From Brucella pecoris (GTDB taxonomy: Bacteria > Pseudomonadota > Alphaproteobacteria > Rhizobiales > Rhizobiaceae), in contig NZ_VEWK01000002.1 in NCBI RefSeq assembly GCF_006376675.1, positions 62,001-126,000 on the forward strand: a stretch of 64,000 nt of DNA, given 5' to 3'. Below are positions 20,562-29,873 of this stretch, piece by piece. The notes under the pieces were generated by a model, which worked only from the letters and a program-made list of their open reading frames with translations, was not told where the DNA came from and searched no databases. The number at the start of each line of letters is the position of its first letter. Position 1 is the first letter of the stretch. The translations under genes and the position numbers were made by a program.

Positions 20562-21146
20562 TTAGGCAATTGTTTTAATGCTCATTTCCTGCAGGTGACG
20601 CAGGAAGGCATCTGTGGAAGCAGCGACTTCACCTGAATTGTCTATTATGACAACATCGTCTGCACCGTCATCGAAGCTCACTTCGCGCTTAAGTCGCAAA
20701 GCGATTTCTTCTCGACTTTCACGTCCGCGCGATGCAAGCCGCTCTGCGAGTACTTCCGGCCTAGCCGAAATGACGACCACGGACCGTTCCGAATAAAGCC
20801 TGCGGATATCGCCAAGCACACGCCGCGAGACATTGGCAATCACGACGATACCGTCGGCGATTTCAGCCTCGAGCGATTTCGGTAATCCATAGCTTAGACC
20901 ATGCGCCTGCCAGTGCAGGGCGAAAGCACCCTCGCCTGCGGCTTTCGTAAACGCTGCTTCATCCAGACTGTCATGATCTTCCGTTCCCGGCATTTGCGGG
21001 CGGGTGATGATGCGACGCACAAAATGAAACCGCGTGTCGCCAGCAAGAGCGACACGCGCTGCATCCATAATCGTGTCTTTGCCGGCCCCACTGGGGCCGA
21101 CGACGGCAACGAAACAGCCTTTCGGCGTATTGGACTGCATCGGCAT
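20562..21146 (-). CDS. phnN: Ribose 1,5-bisphosphate phosphokinase
   Basis: Phosphorylates ribose 1,5-bisphosphate to PRPP, the last step after C-P lyase. It is a guanylate-kinase-like fold with Walker A GPSGAGKDTI near residue 17 and RRIITRPQMPGTEDHDSLDE in the substrate lid. Its 194 residues match PhnN. The start codon overlaps the phnM stop by one base (ATGA), so it is coupled to phnM and is the last gene of the C-P lyase operon. Confidence 0.94.
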   Translation of the reverse strand: MPMQSNTPKGCFVAVVGPSGAGKDTIMDAARVALAGDTRFHFVRRIITRPQMPGTEDHDSLDEAAFTKAAGEGAFALHWQAHGLSYGLPKSLEAEIADGIVVIANVSRRVLGDIRRLYSERSVVVISARPEVLAERLASRGRESREEIALRLKREVSFDDGADDVVIIDNSGEVAASTDAFLRHLQEMSIKTIA

Positions 21147-22285
21147 CAGAGCACCCGCTCGCCTTCGCGCCAGACAGTGCGCACAACCGGAATTGCGCCT
21201 TTCGGACGCACGCGAACCAGATCGGCACGCTTTCCGATAGCGATTTCGCCGCGATCATCCATCGCCATGGCATCGGCCGGGTTCTTGGTTATAAGGCGGA
21301 CAGCCTGTGGCAGTGCAATCGGACGTTCGCCCGAAGCAAGACCGAAAGCCGACTGAATGAGGCTGAACGGAATGTAATCCGAAGACAGGATGTCGAGGCT
21401 GCCATTATCGACGAGATCGCGTGCAGCGATATTACCGGAATGCGAACCACCGCGAACGATATTCGGCGCGCCCATCAGGATCGACAATCCGGCCTCCTTG
21501 GAAGCCTTCGCTGCTTCCATAGTCGTAGGGAATTCGGCAATCCGCACACCATGATCAAGCGATTCATCGACGTGATTGCTCGTCGCATCATCATGACTCG
21601 CCAAAACGATCCCGCGATACGCCGACAAATCAGCAATCGCACGGCGATGTTTGGCCGAATAGGCGTCCGAATCCGCCATACGCTTCTCACAATGCACCCG
21701 GAACTCCTCATCCGTGAGCTTCATCTTGCGCATGTAATAAGTGCGATACGTATTAAGATCAACGAATTGACGCTGTCCCGGTGCATGATCCATCAGCGAA
21801 GCGAGTTTAACGCGGTCATCGCCTGCGAAAAGCTCGAATGTTTCAAGGCAATCTGCTGAGGATACTTCGCAGCGCAGGTGCAGAAAGTGGTCTGCACGCA
21901 GGCGATTTTCGCGAACACCGCTTTCGATCGCATCCGCAAGCATCCGCATATCCTCGCCCACGAAGTCACGGTCATAGTCTGAGCCGACACGCATGGCATC
22001 GAACACAGTTGTGATACCTGATGCTGCGACCTGCGCATCATGCGCCTGAACTGCAGCGTCGACATTCCAGCGGACTTTCGGGCGTGGTGCGTAATGGCTT
22101 TCGAGCTGATCGGTGTGCAGCTCGATCAGACCCGGAATGACATAGTCACCATCCATGTCATCGCCACCATTGGTATTACCTTGATCAATGGCTTCAATTT
22201 TGCCGTCACGGATCAGGATAGAACCGGAGACAATCTCGTCAGCAAGCACGATGCGGGCATTTTTAAGAACGATTTCATTAGCCAT
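21146..22285 (-). CDS. phnM: Alpha-D-ribose 1-methylphosphonate 5-triphosphate diphosphatase
   Basis: Amidohydrolase-family enzyme that removes pyrophosphate from the triphosphate made by PhnGHIL, giving ribose 1-methylphosphonate 5-phosphate for PhnJ. Metal-site motifs are [21 protein letters not shown] near residue 48, later [15 protein letters not shown], and [16 protein letters not shown]. It has 379 residues, typical for PhnM. It overlaps the upstream hexapeptide gene by 8 bases and phnN by 1. Confidence 0.96.
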   Translation of the reverse strand: MANEIVLKNARIVLADEIVSGSILIRDGKIEAIDQGNTNGGDDMDGDYVIPGLIELHTDQLESHYAPRPKVRWNVDAAVQAHDAQVAASGITTVFDAMRVGSDYDRDFVGEDMRMLADAIESGVRENRLRADHFLHLRCEVSSADCLETFELFAGDDRVKLASLMDHAPGQRQFVDLNTYRTYYMRKMKLTDEEFRVHCEKRMADSDAYSAKHRRAIADLSAYRGIVLASHDDATSNHVDESLDHGVRIAEFPTTMEAAKASKEAGLSILMGAPNIVRGGSHSGNIAARDLVDNGSLDILSSDYIPFSLIQSAFGLASGERPIALPQAVRLITKNPADAMAMDDRGEIAIGKRADLVRVRPKGAIPVVRTVWREGERVL

Positions 22286-22934
22286 TGGATAGCTCTTTCA
22301 TGACCGCTTTTGTGTTGGCAGCCGTTTCGTATTTCGAAAGGAAAGCCTCGATATCAAGCGTACGGAAATCATCGAGCCCATCACGCAGACGTTCGTGATC
22401 CCAGTCCCACCAGGCCAGTCGATCGAGGCGATTACCGATCGCAGCGTCGAAGCGTTCGCGAATGAGACGCGCCGGGACCCCGCCAACAATCGTATAGGGC
22501 GCTACGTCCCTGCTCACGACAGCTCCGGCGCCGACAACCGCACCATTGCCAACCGTCACACCCGGCAAGATGGTGGAGCCATGGCCGAGCCATGTGTCAT
22601 GACCGATCTTCACGGCATTGCCGCGTCGCCACTCGAAAAACTCGGCTTCATCCTTTTCGCCCGGCCAGTAATCACCTGCACGATAGGTGAAATGATGCAG
22701 TGTCGGACGCCATGTCGGATGATTGGTCGCATTGATGCGCACATGGCTGGCAATATTGGAAAACTTGCCAATCTCTGCGCACCAGATTTCACAATCGATG
22801 CCGAGATAGGAATAGTCGTCCAGCACAGTCTCCGAAACGCGGCTGCGCGCGCCGATCTCCGTATATCGACCGAGCTTGCTACCGTTGACTTCAGCCGTTT
22901 CGTGAACCAGTGGTTCTATCGAAAGCTTGGTCAT
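22278..22934 (-). CDS. Phosphonate-locus left-handed beta-helix (hexapeptide) acyltransferase-like protein
   Basis: A 218-residue protein of the hexapeptide-repeat transferase superfamily, of the subfamily found in phn operons. Repeats run over about residues 20-60 and 110-165, with [32 protein letters not shown] as the clearest block and an insertion containing [13 protein letters not shown]. Its reaction is not established; acetylation of an aminophosphonate or intermediate is possible but unproved. It overlaps phnL by 4 bases and phnM by 8, which ties it to the pathway. Confidence 0.88.
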   Translation of the reverse strand: MTKLSIEPLVHETAEVNGSKLGRYTEIGARSRVSETVLDDYSYLGIDCEIWCAEIGKFSNIASHVRINATNHPTWRPTLHHFTYRAGDYWPGEKDEAEFFEWRRGNAVKIGHDTWLGHGSTILPGVTVGNGAVVGAGAVVSRDVAPYTIVGGVPARLIRERFDAAIGNRLDRLAWWDWDHERLRDGLDDFRTLDIEAFLSKYETAANTKAVMKELSNG

Positions 22935-23650
22935 GCCGCCGCCCTCGGCGAGAAGGCGGTTACGTCGATAATACGACCAGCAACCTGTTCACGCACATCT
23001 TCATCGTGGAAAATGCCAAGCATTGCGATGCCTTGCGCCTTCTTGGCCTTGATAAGATCAACAACGACTGCCCTGTTTTTGGCATCGAGCGAAGCGGTCG
23101 GCTCATCAAGCAGCAACACCGGATGATCCGTGATGAAACCGCGCGCAATGTTTACGCGCTGCTGTTCACCGCCGGAGAAGGTTGCTGGTGGCAATGCCCA
23201 GAGCCGTTCCGGCAGGTTGAGCTGCGCGAGCAATTCGCTTGCACGATTGCGAGCAGCATCGCGATCAACACCACGAGCCACCAATGGCTCCGCAACGACA
23301 TCGATTGCCGCCACGCGCGGCAATGTGCGCAGGAACTGGCTGACATAACCAATCGTATCACGCCGAACGGCCAGCACTTCGCGCGGATCGGCTGTTGCCA
23401 GGTCCACCATACGGTCTTCGTGACGAATGAGGATAGAGCCTGCATTCACGGCGTAATTGCCATAGACCATCTTGAGAATGGAGCTTTTACCGGCACCGGA
23501 AGGTCCGCCAAGCACGGCGCATTCGCCTGCTTCCAGATTGAAGTCCACGCCGCTTACCACTGGCAACTGAATGCCACCCTGCAAATGCATCGTGAACGTC
23601 TTCGCCAGACCCGACACGGCCAGCGGAGAGGATGTTCTAACTTGTGTCAT
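22931..23650 (-). CDS. phnL: C-P lyase complex ABC-type ATPase PhnL
   Basis: ABC-like subunit needed with PhnG, H and I to form ribose 1-methylphosphonate 5-triphosphate. It has 239 residues, Walker [11 protein letters not shown] near residue 54, signature [15 protein letters not shown], and Walker [14 protein letters not shown]. No membrane partner is encoded beside it, as expected for a PhnL that works on the soluble complex rather than in transport. It lies 67 bases after phnK, the only sizeable gap inside the run. Confidence 0.95.
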   Translation of the reverse strand: MTQVRTSSPLAVSGLAKTFTMHLQGGIQLPVVSGVDFNLEAGECAVLGGPSGAGKSSILKMVYGNYAVNAGSILIRHEDRMVDLATADPREVLAVRRDTIGYVSQFLRTLPRVAAIDVVAEPLVARGVDRDAARNRASELLAQLNLPERLWALPPATFSGGEQQRVNIARGFITDHPVLLLDEPTASLDAKNRAVVVDLIKAKKAQGIAMLGIFHDEDVREQVAGRIIDVTAFSPRAAA

Positions 23651-23717
23651 TTTTCACCTCACGCATGAAGTTTCGCTAATTTACGAACAACACGCTGCAA
23701 ACATCTGTTTTAATTTA

Positions 23718-24494
23718 CTAAACCGGCAAAATAGACGACACGAGCAGCTGCGTGTAAGGCGCTTGCGGGTCATCCAGAACGCGGTCGGTCAGGCCCTGTT
23801 CGACAATATGGCCATCTTTCATGACCATGATGCGATGGGACAGAAGACGCGCCACTGCGAGATCGTGGGTCACGATGACAACCGAAAGGCCGAGATCGCT
23901 CACTAAACCGCGCAGCAGGTCGAGAAGGCGTGCCTGCACGGACACGTCGAGACCGCCGGTCGGTTCATCCATGAAAACAAGGCGCGGAGCCGTGACGAGA
24001 TTGCGCGCAATCTGCAGACGCTGACGCATACCGCCGGAGAAAGCGCGGGGCTGGTCGTCGATGCGGTCAGCAGCGATTTCGACACGTCCGAGCCATTCGG
24101 TTGCTGTATTACGGATATTGCCATAGTGGCGCTCGCCAACAGCCATCAGCCTTTCACCGACATTGGCACCTGCCGAAACGGTCATGCGCAGACCATCGGA
24201 AGGGTTCTGATGCACAAAGCCCCAATCGGTACGCATCAGAAAGCGGCGTTCAGCCTCTCCGATCTTGTAAAGATCGCGGAACTCGCCATCGCGCATCCGA
24301 TATTCCACGCTGCCCGATGTCGGTTCCAGACGTGTCGCCAGACAGTTGAGCAAAGTCGTCTTGCCCGAACCGGATTCACCGACAATGGCCAACACTTCGC
24401 CCGGCCAGAGCGAGAAATCGATATCTGCGCAACCGCGGCGGCTGCCATAAAACTTCGAGAGATTGCTGACTTTCAGCAGAGGTTCGACGCTCAT
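23718..24494 (-). CDS. phnK: C-P lyase complex ABC-type ATPase PhnK
   Basis: ABC protein that docks on the PhnGHIJ core. It has 258 residues: MSVEPLLKVSNLSKFYGSRR at the start, Walker A GESGSGKTTLLN, the PhnK-type QNPSDGLRMTVSAGANVGERL, signature FSGGMRQRLQIARNL, and Walker B VFMDEPTGGLDVSVQ. It resembles oligopeptide-transporter ATPases, but the operon context and the phnJ overlap (4 bases) identify it as PhnK. Confidence 0.95.
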   Translation of the reverse strand: MSVEPLLKVSNLSKFYGSRRGCADIDFSLWPGEVLAIVGESGSGKTTLLNCLATRLEPTSGSVEYRMRDGEFRDLYKIGEAERRFLMRTDWGFVHQNPSDGLRMTVSAGANVGERLMAVGERHYGNIRNTATEWLGRVEIAADRIDDQPRAFSGGMRQRLQIARNLVTAPRLVFMDEPTGGLDVSVQARLLDLLRGLVSDLGLSVVIVTHDLAVARLLSHRIMVMKDGHIVEQGLTDRVLDDPQAPYTQLLVSSILPV

Positions 24495-25369
24495 TCCGCG
24501 GCCTCCTTATTCGCTGCCAGATGACCAAAGTGGCCATTCGCCTGACGATCTTCACAATAATCGGTGTCGGAGCAGACAAACATCGAGCCACCACGGTCAT
24601 CGAGCACGACTTCGTCCAGATAGACGCCGCGAGCGCCACACAATGCGCAAGGCTCTTTGAATTTCTGCACTTCGAATGGATGATCCTCGAAATCGAGGCT
24701 CACGACATCCGTATAAGGAGGCACGGCATAGATGCGCTTTTCACGACCGGCACCAAAAAGCTGCAGAGCTGGCGACATATGCATCTTCGGATTGTCGAAC
24801 TTCGGTGTTGGCGACGGTGCCATGACATAGCGCCCTTCGATCATCACCGGATAATCATAGGTCTTGGCGATATGGCCGTGGCGCGCGATATCCTCGTAAA
24901 GCTTCACATGCATGAGGCCATATTCAGCAAGCGCGTGCATCTTGCGCGTTTCGGTTTCACGCGGCTCCAGAAAGCGCAGCGGCTCAGGAATTGGCACCTG
25001 ATAGACAATCACCTGCCCTTCAGTCAGCGGATATTCCGGAATGCGGTGACGTGTCTGGATGATAGTCGCCTCACCCGTATGGGTGGTCACGGCAACATCG
25101 GCAGTTTTCTGGAAGAATGCCCGGATGGAAACGGCATTGGTCGTATCATCAGCGCCCTGATCGATAACTTTGAGCACATCATCCTGACCGAGAATTGCCG
25201 CCGTCACCTGCACGCCGCCCGTGCCCCAGCCATAAGGCATCGGCATTTCACGGCTTGCGAACGGAACCTGATAGCCCGGAATAGCGATGGCTTTCAGGAT
25301 CGCACGGCGGATCATCCGCTTTGTTTGCTCATCCAGATAGGCGAAATTGTAATTGGCTAGACCGCTCAT
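24491..25369 (-). CDS. phnJ: Alpha-D-ribose 1-methylphosphonate 5-phosphate C-P-lyase
   Basis: Radical-SAM enzyme that cleaves the carbon-phosphorus bond, releasing the alkane and a cyclic ribose phosphate. The 292-residue protein has the PhnJ cysteine pattern CX2CX21CX5C near residues 241-272 (CALCG, FVCSDTDYC), which supplies the three iron-sulfur ligands and the thiyl-radical Cys. IPGYQVPFASREMPMPYGWGTGG near residue 33 is strongly conserved in the family. It overlaps phnI and phnK by 4 bases each. Confidence 0.97.
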   Translation of the reverse strand: MSGLANYNFAYLDEQTKRMIRRAILKAIAIPGYQVPFASREMPMPYGWGTGGVQVTAAILGQDDVLKVIDQGADDTTNAVSIRAFFQKTADVAVTTHTGEATIIQTRHRIPEYPLTEGQVIVYQVPIPEPLRFLEPRETETRKMHALAEYGLMHVKLYEDIARHGHIAKTYDYPVMIEGRYVMAPSPTPKFDNPKMHMSPALQLFGAGREKRIYAVPPYTDVVSLDFEDHPFEVQKFKEPCALCGARGVYLDEVVLDDRGGSMFVCSDTDYCEDRQANGHFGHLAANKEAAE

Positions 25370-26487
25370 TCTGCTGCTTCCTTTGCCAAACCGTCTTGCG
25401 GGCCTTCAGTCTCGTTGTTCGCTTGGTCATATTCCGCACGCATACGACGGATGAGGTCGAGCTCGGCCTGAAAGTCCACGTAATGTGGCAATTTCAGATG
25501 CTCGACGAAGCCGGTCGACTGCACATTGTCGGAATGGGAAATGACGAATTCTTCGTCCTGCGCCGGTGCTGTCACGTCAGCATCGAATTCACGGACACGC
25601 AGTGCCCGATCGCAAAGCGACATCGACATGGCTTTGCGCTCGCTCTGTCCGAACACCAGACCATAACCACGGGTGAACTGCGGTGCCTGCTTGGACGAGC
25701 CTTTGAACTGGCTCACCATCTGGCATTCGGTCAACTGAACACGGCCAAGCGAAACGGCAAAGCCCAGTTCTGGCACGTCGAACTCGACTTCCACCTCGCC
25801 AATGCGGATTTCACCGACAAATGGATGCGTGTTGCCATAACCGCGCTGCGTGGAATACCCCAGCGCCAGCAGGAAGCCTTCATCACCCCGCGCCAAAGCC
25901 TGCAAGCGCAGATCGCGCGGCATCGGAAAGGTCCATGGTTCGCGGGTAAGATCGCCCGGCTCATGCCCTTCCGGCATCGCACCGTCTTCTTCGATCATGC
26001 CGTTGACACCGAGAATATCGGTCACGCGTGGCGTTTCTTCAGGCTCAGCCGCACGCACTTCCGGCTCAGGAACGCTCACATCGCCAGCCAAATCCGGATC
26101 AAGCAGTCGGTGCGTATAATCGAATGTCGGCCCCAATAGCTGCCCGCCGGGCAGATCCTTATAGGTGGCCGAAATTCGGCGTTCGATCAGCATATTCGCC
26201 GTTTCCAGCGGAAGCGAATAACCAAAACGCGGCAATGTCGTGCGGTAGGCGCGCACCAGAAAGATTGCCTCAATCAGATCGCCACGCGACTGGCGCACGG
26301 CAAGTGCTGCGAGTTCGCGGTCATAAAGCGATCCTTCGGCCATGACGCGATCAACGGCGAGACCCAACTGTTCGGCAATCTGGTCAAGACGCAACGCCGG
26401 AACCGAACGGTCGCCGCGGCGACGGTCATCAAGCAGACGGTGGGCATTGCGGATAGCAGTTTCACCGCCCTTTACAGCAACATACAT
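25366..26487 (-). CDS. phnI: C-P lyase core subunit PhnI
   Basis: Nucleosidase-type core subunit that joins phosphonate to ribose triphosphate with loss of adenine. It has 373 residues and starts MYVAVKGGETAIRNAHRLLDDRRRGD, a family hallmark. Other blocks are GYSLPLETANMLIERRISATYKDLPGGQ and the C-terminal HVDFQAELDLIRRMR region (read as LPHYVDFQAELDLIRRMRAEYDQ). The 4-base overlap with phnJ and 3-base spacing from phnH show one operon. Confidence 0.96.
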   Translation of the reverse strand: MYVAVKGGETAIRNAHRLLDDRRRGDRSVPALRLDQIAEQLGLAVDRVMAEGSLYDRELAALAVRQSRGDLIEAIFLVRAYRTTLPRFGYSLPLETANMLIERRISATYKDLPGGQLLGPTFDYTHRLLDPDLAGDVSVPEPEVRAAEPEETPRVTDILGVNGMIEEDGAMPEGHEPGDLTREPWTFPMPRDLRLQALARGDEGFLLALGYSTQRGYGNTHPFVGEIRIGEVEVEFDVPELGFAVSLGRVQLTECQMVSQFKGSSKQAPQFTRGYGLVFGQSERKAMSMSLCDRALRVREFDADVTAPAQDEEFVISHSDNVQSTGFVEHLKLPHYVDFQAELDLIRRMRAEYDQANNETEGPQDGLAKEAAE

Positions 26488-26490
26488 GAA

Positions 26491-27102
26491 TCAGCCCTCC
26501 AAATTCTCTACGCGAGTGGTGCGGGGAAGCGCTGCGACTTTGCCGTCAGCGACGAGCACCAGATCGATACCCAGCGGAAACAACGCGCCATTTTCACGCC
26601 ATTGCGCAGCAAAATCCTGCGGCAAACCATCAACGGTCAGCACAGTTTCATCCTTGATACCGGGGCCTTTGAGGCTGAAACCCTGCCCGCTCGTCAGAGA
26701 CGAAACTGCTAGAACAACAGTCGTCGAACGATTCGGAAATTCAGGGTCTCCCTGCGCGAAGGAAGAAAGTGCCGGCAACGATTGCGCATCCGTTACAAGT
26801 GCGAACTGTGCTTTCGACTGATCGCCGACGATTGGTGTACCGGTATGGAATGTCAGCCAGGCCGTTGCGTCCTGATTGGCTGCAATTTCAGCATCGACCC
26901 AGACGCTGGCATCGTGATCCAGAAGCGTTGCTGCGATCAGGCCAAGCTCAGGCGTGAGCGGCTTTGATGGCGCAGCCGCACTAGGCAGCGAATGGATACG
27001 ACCAGGATTTGCCATTGCGTGCATGACTGCATGAAACGCCGACTGCGCTTCATTGACCGGATCAGCCAGTCCGCCTTCAAATGCAGAAGAAGAATGGAGC
27101 AT
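26491..27102 (-). CDS. phnH: C-P lyase core subunit PhnH
   Basis: Structural subunit of the PhnGHIJ core, with a PLP-transferase-like fold but no PLP. It has 203 residues, with the family N-terminal block FEGGLADPVNEAQSAFHAVMHAMANPG and C-terminal FSLKGPGIKDET. It is coupled to phnG by a 1-base overlap and to phnI by a 3-base gap. Confidence 0.95.
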   Translation of the reverse strand: MLHSSSAFEGGLADPVNEAQSAFHAVMHAMANPGRIHSLPSAAAPSKPLTPELGLIAATLLDHDASVWVDAEIAANQDATAWLTFHTGTPIVGDQSKAQFALVTDAQSLPALSSFAQGDPEFPNRSTTVVLAVSSLTSGQGFSLKGPGIKDETVLTVDGLPQDFAAQWRENGALFPLGIDLVLVADGKVAALPRTTRVENLEG

Positions 27103-27629
27103 CAGTTGTCTCCCCGAACCATAGTGAAGAAATCGACCTTCGTGGCAGCAGCTTCGCCGCGCCGTTTTGCATCCGCGGTATCGACCCGACCACGCAATGC
27201 GTTGAGCACGCTGCTTTCGGTCGCATCGCGGGTGGTTTCATCGAGCCAGAGCGCATCAAACAATGCAGCCAGCTTCGCCTTTTCCTGATCGCGCCCCAGC
27301 GCATAGGAATGTCCAACCGAGCCATTCGCCAGACGAACAGTTGCGCGGGTAACGGTTGCCTCGCCAACATTGAACGCAGCGCCGCCACCGCCAATACGGC
27401 CGCGCATCATAACCAGTCCGGTTTCCGGACCACGCAAAACTTCAAATTCAGGCTTGTCTGCCCAGTTCTGCCAGAACGTTTTCAATTCTTCGCCGCTTGC
27501 GCGTGCGAGAAGCGCCATACTGGTCTGACGTGCTGCCTGCGTTGCATCCGGCGCCAAATTGCTTCCAGCGGTGGAGCTGGCTCCACTTTCACCTGTGCTG
27601 TGCTGCGTAGTTTGCCGGGGAGTATGCAT
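27102..27629 (-). CDS. phnG: C-P lyase core subunit PhnG
   Basis: First gene of the C-P lyase operon and part of the PhnGHIJ core. The C terminus KVDFFTMVRGDN and the central block GLVMMRGRIGGGGAAFNVGEATVTRATVRL are clear PhnG signatures. The 175 residues include a Ser/Thr/Ala-rich lead of about 30 residues; the true start could be later, but no better ATG lies in the right place. The promoter should be in the 117-base gap to phnF. Confidence 0.95.
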   Translation of the reverse strand: MHTPRQTTQHSTGESGASSTAGSNLAPDATQAARQTSMALLARASGEELKTFWQNWADKPEFEVLRGPETGLVMMRGRIGGGGAAFNVGEATVTRATVRLANGSVGHSYALGRDQEKAKLAALFDALWLDETTRDATESSVLNALRGRVDTADAKRRGEAAATKVDFFTMVRGDN

Positions 27630-27672
27630 GAGCTTATCCGCCCTATCTAATCTTGTTGACGTGATGATATTA

Positions 27673-27694
27673 GTTATCTAGTTATATAGACAAC
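27673..27694. promoter_or_regulatory. Probable PhnF operator
   Basis: GTTATCTA (27673-27680), six bases, TAGACAAC (27687-27694): an inverted repeat with 7 of 8 arm positions symmetrical, in the divergent gap. The spacing and TAGA-type core suit a HutC-subfamily GntR dimer. On the minus strand it lies downstream of the Pho box and likely -10, where a bound repressor would block phnG transcription. Binding is inferred. Confidence 0.6.
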
Positions 27695-27725
27695 TATACA
27701 ATACCAGAATAGATATACCCTGCCA

Positions 27726-27743
27726 ATGACAGGACGATGACAG
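27726..27743 (-). promoter_or_regulatory. Pho box upstream of phnG
   Basis: On the minus strand CTGTCAT-CGTC-CTGTCAT, two exact 7-base repeats with a 4-base spacer, the rhizobial PhoB consensus. A third imperfect repeat, TTGTCAT (27747-27753), precedes it and covers the phnF start codon. A TATATC -10-like hexamer follows 9 bases after the box, the geometry of a PhoB-activated promoter. This is strong evidence for phosphate-starvation control. Confidence 0.85.
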
Positions 27744-27746
27744 TTG

Positions 27747-28517
27747 ATGACAAAGAACAGGCGAATTGAGAGAAACAGCGGTGTCGCTATCTGGCGGCAG
27801 ATTGCCGACGAGATACGCGGCGACATCATGGCCGGGAAACTGCAGTCTGGGGCGCGCATGCCCGCTGAAATGGAGCTTGCCGACAGGTTTGGGGTCAATC
27901 GCCATACGGTGCGTAGCGCCATTGCAGCTCTGACACAGGAAGGTGTGTTGCGGGCAGAACAAGGGCGCGGCACCTTTGTGGCCAATGCAAAACGCCTCAC
28001 CTATCAGATCGGCCGCCGCACCCGTATTTCGCAATCGCTGGCTTCGCAGGTACGCGATATGAAGGGAAGTCTACTCGCTTCCGGCACAGTCCCAGCCTCA
28101 CCGGATATAGCCGAGGCCCTTGAGATTGAGCCCGGTTCGCCTGTCACGCGGCTGGAAACCTTGCACAGTGCCGATGGGCGCCCGGTGTCGCGTGCAACCC
28201 TCTGGATCAGTGCCGAAAATTTTCCTGAAATTGCGATGGACTATGCGGAAAGTGGTTCAATCACCGTGGCGTTCAGAAAAGCAGGTATTGCGGATTATTT
28301 TCGTAAATCCACAGTCATATCCGCCCGCCATGCCGATTCTGACGACCTGAAACATTTGAAACTTTCGCCCGGCGCTATTGTGCTGACAGCCAAGGCTATC
28401 AATGTGAAGCCAGATGGGAAGCCAATCCAGTATTCGCTGACACGGTTTTCAGCCGACAATATGGAGTTCTCAATCGAGACCTATCCCGGCGATCCGTTGG
28501 TGAACGGCGCGCTTTGA
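27747..28517 (+). CDS. phnF: GntR/HutC-family regulator of phosphonate metabolism
   Basis: A transcription factor of 256 residues. The N-terminal winged helix is VAIWRQIADEIRGDIMAG, MPAEMELADRFGVNRHTVRSAIAALTQEGVLRAEQGRG (about residues 12-75). The UTRA ligand domain follows (about 95-250; PGSPVTRLETLHSADGRPVSR, IQYSLTRFSADNMEF). It is divergent from phnG with a candidate operator between, so it probably represses the phn genes until a phosphonate or sugar phosphate binds. Start at ATG 27747; a TTG at 27744 is also possible. The start codon lies in the third repeat of the Pho box, so PhoB could also affect phnF. Confidence 0.92.
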   Translation: MTKNRRIERNSGVAIWRQIADEIRGDIMAGKLQSGARMPAEMELADRFGVNRHTVRSAIAALTQEGVLRAEQGRGTFVANAKRLTYQIGRRTRISQSLASQVRDMKGSLLASGTVPASPDIAEALEIEPGSPVTRLETLHSADGRPVSRATLWISAENFPEIAMDYAESGSITVAFRKAGIADYFRKSTVISARHADSDDLKHLKLSPGAIVLTAKAINVKPDGKPIQYSLTRFSADNMEFSIETYPGDPLVNGAL

Positions 28518-28614
28518 TCCAATACCGATCTGCTAAGACTATCTCCACATTACGTCGAAGCATTGTATGAACGTGGCATCGACAGGAAGCCATCGCCCAG
28601 ACAGGGAAAATCTG

Positions 28615-29028
28615 ATGACCATCGCTATTTTTCACAATCCGAAATGCGGCACCTCGCGCAATACTCTGGCGATGATCCGCGCCAGCGGCGAAGAACCCGT
28701 CATTGTCGAGTATGTGCAAAATCCGCCCACGCGGGAACGCTTGGTCGGGCTGCTTGCGGCCATGAACCTTACACCGCGTGAATTGCTGCGCGAGAAAGGT
28801 ACACCCTTTGCCGAACTCGGCCTGTCCGATCCAAAATGGACAGACGATGAGCTGATCGACTTCATGATAACTCATCCGATTTTGATCAATCGCCCCATTG
28901 TTGAAACACCGAAAGGCACCAGACTGTGCCGCCCCTCCGAACTGGTTCTGGCTCTTCTGGAAAACCCTGTTGCTTTGTTCACCAAAGAAGACGGCGAGCA
29001 GATTACATTCGGAGAAAAACCGCGCTGA
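28615..29028 (+). CDS. arsC: Arsenate reductase (glutaredoxin-dependent)
   Basis: Reduces arsenate to arsenite. It has 137 residues starting MTIAIFHNPKCGTSRNTLAM, with the catalytic Cys in NPKCGTSRNT; HPILINRPIVETPKGTRLCRPSE is the plasmid-R773-type ArsC signature with its oxyanion-binding Arg residues. I start at ATG 28615, since a longer frame from 28567 adds residues foreign to the family. No arsR, arsB or acr3 gene is adjacent, so it is a stand-alone copy. Confidence 0.95.
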   Translation: MTIAIFHNPKCGTSRNTLAMIRASGEEPVIVEYVQNPPTRERLVGLLAAMNLTPRELLREKGTPFAELGLSDPKWTDDELIDFMITHPILINRPIVETPKGTRLCRPSELVLALLENPVALFTKEDGEQITFGEKPR

Positions 29029-29093
29029 CAGGGATTGCCAGCTCGCAATCGACACTGTGTAATCAGCGACTTTAGAAAAATTCGCCAATAGAA

Positions 29094-29116
29094 AAGGCGC
29101 TGTAAAACAGCGCCTT
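29094..29116. terminator. Bidirectional terminator between arsC and ssb
   Basis: AAGGCGCTGT, loop AAA, ACAGCGCCTT: a perfect 10-base stem between convergent genes, with A-rich sequence on the left serving the minus strand. Confidence 0.75.
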
Positions 29117-29152
29117 ATCGAATTTTACTTATAAACTGGATGAGGTTTATTA

Positions 29153-29668
29153 TCAGAACGGAATTTCGTCATCCAGATCGCGCGAAAAGCCACCGCCGCT
29201 ACCGCCGCCCGAAGACGGGCCGGACGAACCGAAATCACCGCCGCCGCCGGAATAATCCGACATCTGGTTGCGGTTGCCGCCGCCGCCAAACGAACGGCCC
29301 TCACCGCCACCTTCGCCACGGCTGTCGAGCATCTGCAGTTCACCGCGGAACTTCTGCAGCACAACTTCCGTCGAATAGCGGTCGTTGCCGTTCTGATCCT
29401 GCCATTTGCGAGTCTGGAGCGCGCCTTCGATATAAACCTTAGCGCCCTTCTTCAGATATTGTTCCGCGACCTTGGCAAGGTTCTCATTGAAAATGACGAC
29501 GCTGTGCCATTCTGTACGATCCTTGCGTTCGCCGCTCTGACGGTCGCGCCAGCTTTCCGACGTCGCAATGCGCAGATTGGCAACCACATCGCCCGAATTC
29601 AGACGACGAATTTCCGGATCGGCACCAAGATTGCCGACCAGAATGACTTTGTTGACGCTACCAGCCAT
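29153..29668 (-). CDS. ssb: Single-stranded DNA-binding protein
   Basis: Binds ssDNA in replication, repair and recombination. It has 171 residues from [21 protein letters not shown] (ATG 29668; a longer frame upstream is discarded). The OB fold occupies about residues 1-110, followed by a Gly/Ser-rich linker ([19 protein letters not shown] and similar) and the acidic partner-docking tip DLDDEIPF. A LexA-type box lies 190 bases upstream. It is back to back with uvrA across a long gap. Confidence 0.97.
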   Translation of the reverse strand: MAGSVNKVILVGNLGADPEIRRLNSGDVVANLRIATSESWRDRQSGERKDRTEWHSVVIFNENLAKVAEQYLKKGAKVYIEGALQTRKWQDQNGNDRYSTEVVLQKFRGELQMLDSRGEGGGEGRSFGGGGNRNQMSDYSGGGGDFGSSGPSSGGGSGGGFSRDLDDEIPF

Positions 29669-29858
29669 CGAAAAATTACTCCGGGTCTTGCATGCACGCT
29701 CTTTCCGTACGGCTTCGCACAGACAAGAGGCACGTTCCAAATGATAGATCAGGCGCAACGATGCGCCATCACCAGAAACTCATATGTTCACCTTACAGGA
29801 CTGACTCAATGAGCGCTCAATCCAGGGCGGTGAATTCGTCAATGTCCACAGAGTTTAT

Positions 29859-29873
29859 GTTCTTGTTTTGTTC
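29859..29873. promoter_or_regulatory. LexA/SOS box upstream of ssb
   Basis: GTTC-TTGTTTT-GTTC, an exact match to the alphaproteobacterial LexA direct repeat GTTC-N7-GTTC. It is the nearer of two boxes to ssb in the ssb-uvrA gap. Confidence 0.75.
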
